Shown: in pieces, positions 42,051-45,000 of the stretch
Position numbering within the stretch: the first letter of the stretch is position 1
How the letters are laid out: each line of letters opens with the position of its first letter
From: Diphasiastrum complanatum
Taxonomy: Eukaryota; Streptophyta; Lycopodiopsida; Lycopodiales; Lycopodiaceae
Length of the DNA stretch: 45,000 bases
Direction: 5' to 3'
Assembly: GCA_029204225.1 (NCBI GenBank)
Contig: CM055102.1
Location: forward strand, 17,839,723-17,884,722
The notes under the pieces: model-generated
The model's input: only the letters and a program-made list of their open reading frames with translations
The model's database searches: none
What the model was told of the DNA's origin: nothing
Program-made: the position numbers and the translations under genes

Positions 42051-42850
42051 CCACGCAGTTCAAGAGACTACGATCCTTGTTGGTGGAATATAAAGATTGT
42101 CTTGCCTGGAGCTATAGTGATCTAAAGGGCATTCCGTCAACAGTAGTCCAACACACCATACCTTTGGTGGACAAAGCAGTCCCCAAGGTAAGCCGTTACT
42201 ACCGTTGCAACCCGAATTATACAGAACTGATCAAGCAAGAGTTGTAAAAACTTATGGATGTAGATTTCATTTATGAAATCGAGCACACGGAATGGGTATC
42301 ACCGATAGTTATAGTACCCAAGAAGAATGGCAAAATGCGTATCTGTGTGAATCTGAAGGTGCTTAATGCAGTCACCAAAAAGGACCATTTTTCTTTACCA
42401 TTTACGGAAAGTGTCCTCGATAGAGTAGCTGGCGACGAAGCCTACAGTTTTTTGGACGGTTTCAGCGGCTACAACCAGGTGAAAATAGCCCCCCAGGACC
42501 AACACAAGACAACATTCACCACGGAATGGGGAACTTATGCCTATAAAGTGATGTCATTCGGACTTTGCAATGCCCCAAGCACTTTCCAACGAGTCATGCA
42601 GGCGGCATTCAAAGACTTTGCAAAAAAATTTGGAAATTTTCTTGGACGATCTATGAGTGCATAGACCAAATTTAGAACACTTATCGAATTTGGAGAAGGT
42701 GTTACAAAAATGCCGCGAATACCAAATCTCCCTGGATCCAGAAAAATGTCAATTCTGGGTGACACATGGCTTGATAATTGGCTATATAGTGTCAAGACAC
42801 GGAATCGCCACATATCTATCAAAGATCAGGATCATTGTTGATCTACCACC
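42051..42850 (+). pseudogene. Gypsy II reverse transcriptase
   Basis: The domain runs LLVEYKDCLAWSYSDLKGIP, EWVSPIVIVPKKNGKMRICV, LKVLNAVTKKDHFSLPFTES, FLDGFSGYNQVKIAPQDQHK, FGLCNAPSTFQRVMQAAFKD and then, after a frame change in a run of seven A at about 42623-42629, LEIFLDDL, a TGA in place of Cys, and NLEHLSNLEKVLQKCREYQI. The catalytic LDD box is intact. It is close in type to gypsy I. Stops lie at 42245, in the LDD tail and at 42662. Confidence 0.92.
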
Positions 42851-43501
42851 ACCGGGGACGATCCGTGAGGTCTACATTTTCATGGGTCATGCTAACTATT
42901 ATAGGATCTTCATTCTTGATTTTGCGGAGTTTGCCAGACCAATTTACAAGCTTACAACGGATCCAGATTGGAATGAGGAAGCTCTAAAGGCTTTCCAGAA
43001 GATTGAGGATGCATTGGTCTCAGCACCAATCTTACGACCACCCAATTGGTCCATTGAGTTCCACGTGCATACAGACGCATCAAAGTATGCAGTTGGAGTA
43101 GTCTTTTCCAGCCAGGTGAACACAAAAAAGATTTTCCAATCCGATTTGCAAGACGACAGCTTAGTGATACCGAAATGATTTATTCAACCACAGAGCGAGA
43201 AGCATTGGCTATGATCTATGCGGTTAAGGAGTTTTGACACTATTTGATGGCCACACATTTTGCTTTTTATACGGACCATCAACCCTTGCTATATCTTGTT
43301 AATAAAACTTGCAACACCGGGAGAATCACCAGATGGCTCCTTTTGTTGTTGGAATTTGATTTTCGGATAGTAGTTCGCAAGGGAAAACAACACTACATGG
43401 CATATCATGTGTCACAAATCAAGGAAAAGGAGATTGCAACCCAACCTGACGATGAGCTGGCAGATGTTGCCTTATTTTTCGTGGATACAGTACCAGAATA
43501 G
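42851..43501 (+). pseudogene. Gypsy II connection and RNase H
   Basis: FMGHANYYRIFILDFAEFAR and the PILRPPNWSIEFHVHTDASK segment start RNase H (the Asp in TDAS). After a frame change near 43170, MIYSTTEREALAMIYAVKEF, one TGA, FAFYTDHQPLLYLVNK and ITRWLLLLLEFDFRIVVRKG follow, all in RNase H order. It ends with DDELADVALFFVDTVPE and a stop before integrase. Confidence 0.9.
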
Positions 43502-44136
43502 ACTGCCGACATTGTTGAATATCTAATGCGGGGCCAACCAGACAAATCACTACCAAAGGCGGAACAGCGAAAATTGATCTTGAAGGCTAGACCTTATCAG
43601 CTGATTGTCGGCCAGTTGTATCAAAGAGGTCGAGACAAAATTCTTCGATGGTGTATTCTTCCTCATGAGACCACCCAGATTATTTCGCTTTCACATGAAG
43701 GCATAGGTGGAGGTCATTTTGCATTTGACATTACAGTTCGTAAGATCCTGCAATCAAGATGTTGGTGGCCAATGATTCATAAAGACACGGAGGAATACTT
43801 GAAAAAGTGCGATGTGTGCCAAAGGGCAAGGAGACCAACGAGATTGAACTATGATCTACTGCACCCAGTCTTAGCCCAAGCACCATTTGAAAAATGGGGA
43901 TTGGATTACATTGGTCCAATTCACCCTGCAGCAAGGAGTTCCCAGGCTTGATACATAATCATAGCCACATACTACCTCACCAAATGGGTCGAAGCCAAGG
44001 CAGTAAGAGTAGCTGATGCTAGGACCACTGCCAAGTTCCTTTATGAAAATATCATTGTGCGCTTCGGGTGCCCCGTGGAACTAGTCAGTGATCGCGGAAG
44101 CCATTTCATCAACGAGACCATCAAGGTCCTGTTATC
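43502..44136 (+). pseudogene. Gypsy II integrase, truncated
   Basis: The zinc domain shows HEGIGGGHFAFDITVRKILQ, WWPMIHKDTEEYLKKCDVCQ (HHCC). The core has the first Asp in WGLDYIGPIHPAA, a TGA, ATYYLTKWVEAKAVRVADAR and the second Asp in VELVSDRGSHF. It breaks off after INETIKVLL at about 44136, before the catalytic Glu, where copia sequence begins. No 3' LTR of gypsy II lies in the window. Confidence 0.9.
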
Positions 44137-45000
44137 TTGATGAACATCATATGCATATGCTTGAATAAGACTCAAGTGCTCCAACAATCAAGAAGAAGAT
44201 GGCCGAGGAGCAAGATCTTGGTTTTGAGGAGGAGCTCATGGAGGAGCAAGCACCAAACCCACCTATCACACCAAGGAGATCTTCAAGGGCAAAAGTGGAG
44301 CCAAGACTCACATATCAAGGCAAAGGACAGCAAGTTGAGAGTATCTCATCCACTTCTTATGCTTTATCTAGTTTTGAAGAACCATCTAATGTTGAAGATG
44401 CATTGAACTCCAAAGAATGGTATAAAGCTATGTTGGATGAGTATGATGCCTTGATTGAGAATGAAACTTGGTTGCTTGTTGAGAGACCTCAAAGGAATGT
44501 AATAGGATGCAAGTGGGTCTTCAAGCTTAAGTTGAATGAAAATGGGAGTGTTAACAAACATAAAGCAAGATTAGTTGCAAAAGGGTATCCTCAAGAGAGA
44601 GGGGTAGACTATGAGGAAACTTTTGCACCCGTGGCCAAGATGGTCACAATAAGGCTAATCATTGCACTTGCATCACATTTTGGATGGATTCTATGTCAAA
44701 TGGATGTCTCTAATGCTTTCTTGAATGGTTTTTTGGAAGAGGATATCTATATGGAGTAGCCACAAGGGCTCATCAAGCATGGAATGGAGAACAAAGTATG
44801 CCATCTCCAAAGAAGCATCTATGGCTTGAAGCAAGCCTCGAGATCTTGGAATTCAAGACTACATTGCTATCTTATTTCAATTTCTTTTGTTCAAAGTGAA
44901 TATGGTCCCACTCTTTACATTAAGTTTGATGATGTTGGTATTGTACTTTTACTCATTTATGTGGATGACATCATCATTAGTGGAAATAGTGTTGATGGTA
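44137..45000 (+). pseudogene. Copia reverse transcriptase fragment, runs off the window
   Basis: The linker RRSSRAKVEPRLTYQGKGQQ leads into DALNSKEWYKAMLDEYDALI, then RT with CKWVFKLKLNENGSVNKHKA, VDYEETFAPVAKMVTIRLII, MDVSNAFLNGFLEEDIYME, one TAG replacing the Gln of EQPQG, SIYGLKQASRSWN and the catalytic IYVDDIIISGNS at the window end. Apart from the TAG the frame is nearly intact. Its linker is like that of copia III, so it may show what copia III has lost. It has no LTR here; the left edge abuts gypsy integrase. Confidence 0.93.

Noticed and set aside
40639-44136. Integrated pararetrovirus (caulimovirid)
   Set aside because: The domain order protease-RT-RNase H-integrase, an LTR and a tRNA-type PBS show a gypsy retrotransposon; integrase is absent in caulimovirids and no movement protein is seen.
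1-45000. tRNA or rRNA genes
   Set aside because: I saw no cloverleaf with conserved A and B boxes and no rRNA landmarks; the tRNA-like words found are retroelement primer sites.

Overview
The window is nuclear DNA of a land plant. A dirigent-family gene, GT-AG introns in two protein-coding remnants, Ty1/copia and Ty3/gypsy LTR retrotransposons with plant-type primer-binding sites, PIF1-type helicase tails typical of Helitrons, and a degenerate CCCTAA-rich tract all point that way. I cannot name the species. The nested, decayed transposon load and single isolated gene would suit a large, repeat-rich genome such as a fern or gymnosperm, but that is inference.

Layout. 0.7-3.25 kb: one LTR, primer-binding site and gag/protease remnant of a copia element (copia I). 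4.25-6.5 kb: a minus-strand LTR-type unit carrying an open frame of about 325 codons of unknown function. 7.06-7.60 kb: an intact single-exon dirigent gene, the only convincing host gene. 8.69-12.94 kb: a minus-strand copia element (copia II) with its LTR, PBS, gag, protease and integrase, but with the reverse-transcriptase core deleted and the 3' end lost. 13.54-19.57 kb: a gypsy element (gypsy I) with a 65-bp 5' LTR stub, a full 1.1-kb 3' LTR and two internal deletions. 19.6-26.4 kb: two Helitron helicase C-termini pointing towards each other. They bracket a two-exon coding unit on the plus strand and a decayed five-exon pseudogene on the minus strand, both of a type I do not recognise with certainty. 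26.4-28.7 kb: a second fragment of the plus-strand gene family fused to a gypsy reverse transcriptase, then a copia pol remnant. 28.7-32.3 kb: microsatellites, unassigned DNA and a degenerate repeat field split by a copia fragment. 32.4-34.0 kb: a minus-strand gag-like remnant with four zinc knuckles, next to a copia integrase scrap.

33.98-44.14 kb is a nested pair. A gypsy element (gypsy II), with LTR, tRNA-type PBS, an unusual leader full of inverted CTCTCGCAG motifs, protease, RT, RNase H and integrase, appears to have its 5' LTR split by a complete copia element (copia III, 34663-40497). Copia III has matching LTRs, a perfect 5-bp target duplication and a PBS, but its RT region is replaced by about 0.9 kb of unrelated open sequence. 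At about 44.14 kb gypsy II stops within integrase and a copia RT fragment runs off the end of the window.

Almost every transposon frame is broken, so none looks autonomous. The best candidates for something undescribed are the Helitron-bracketed gene pair, the RT-less copia with acquired sequence, and the inverted-motif leader of gypsy II.
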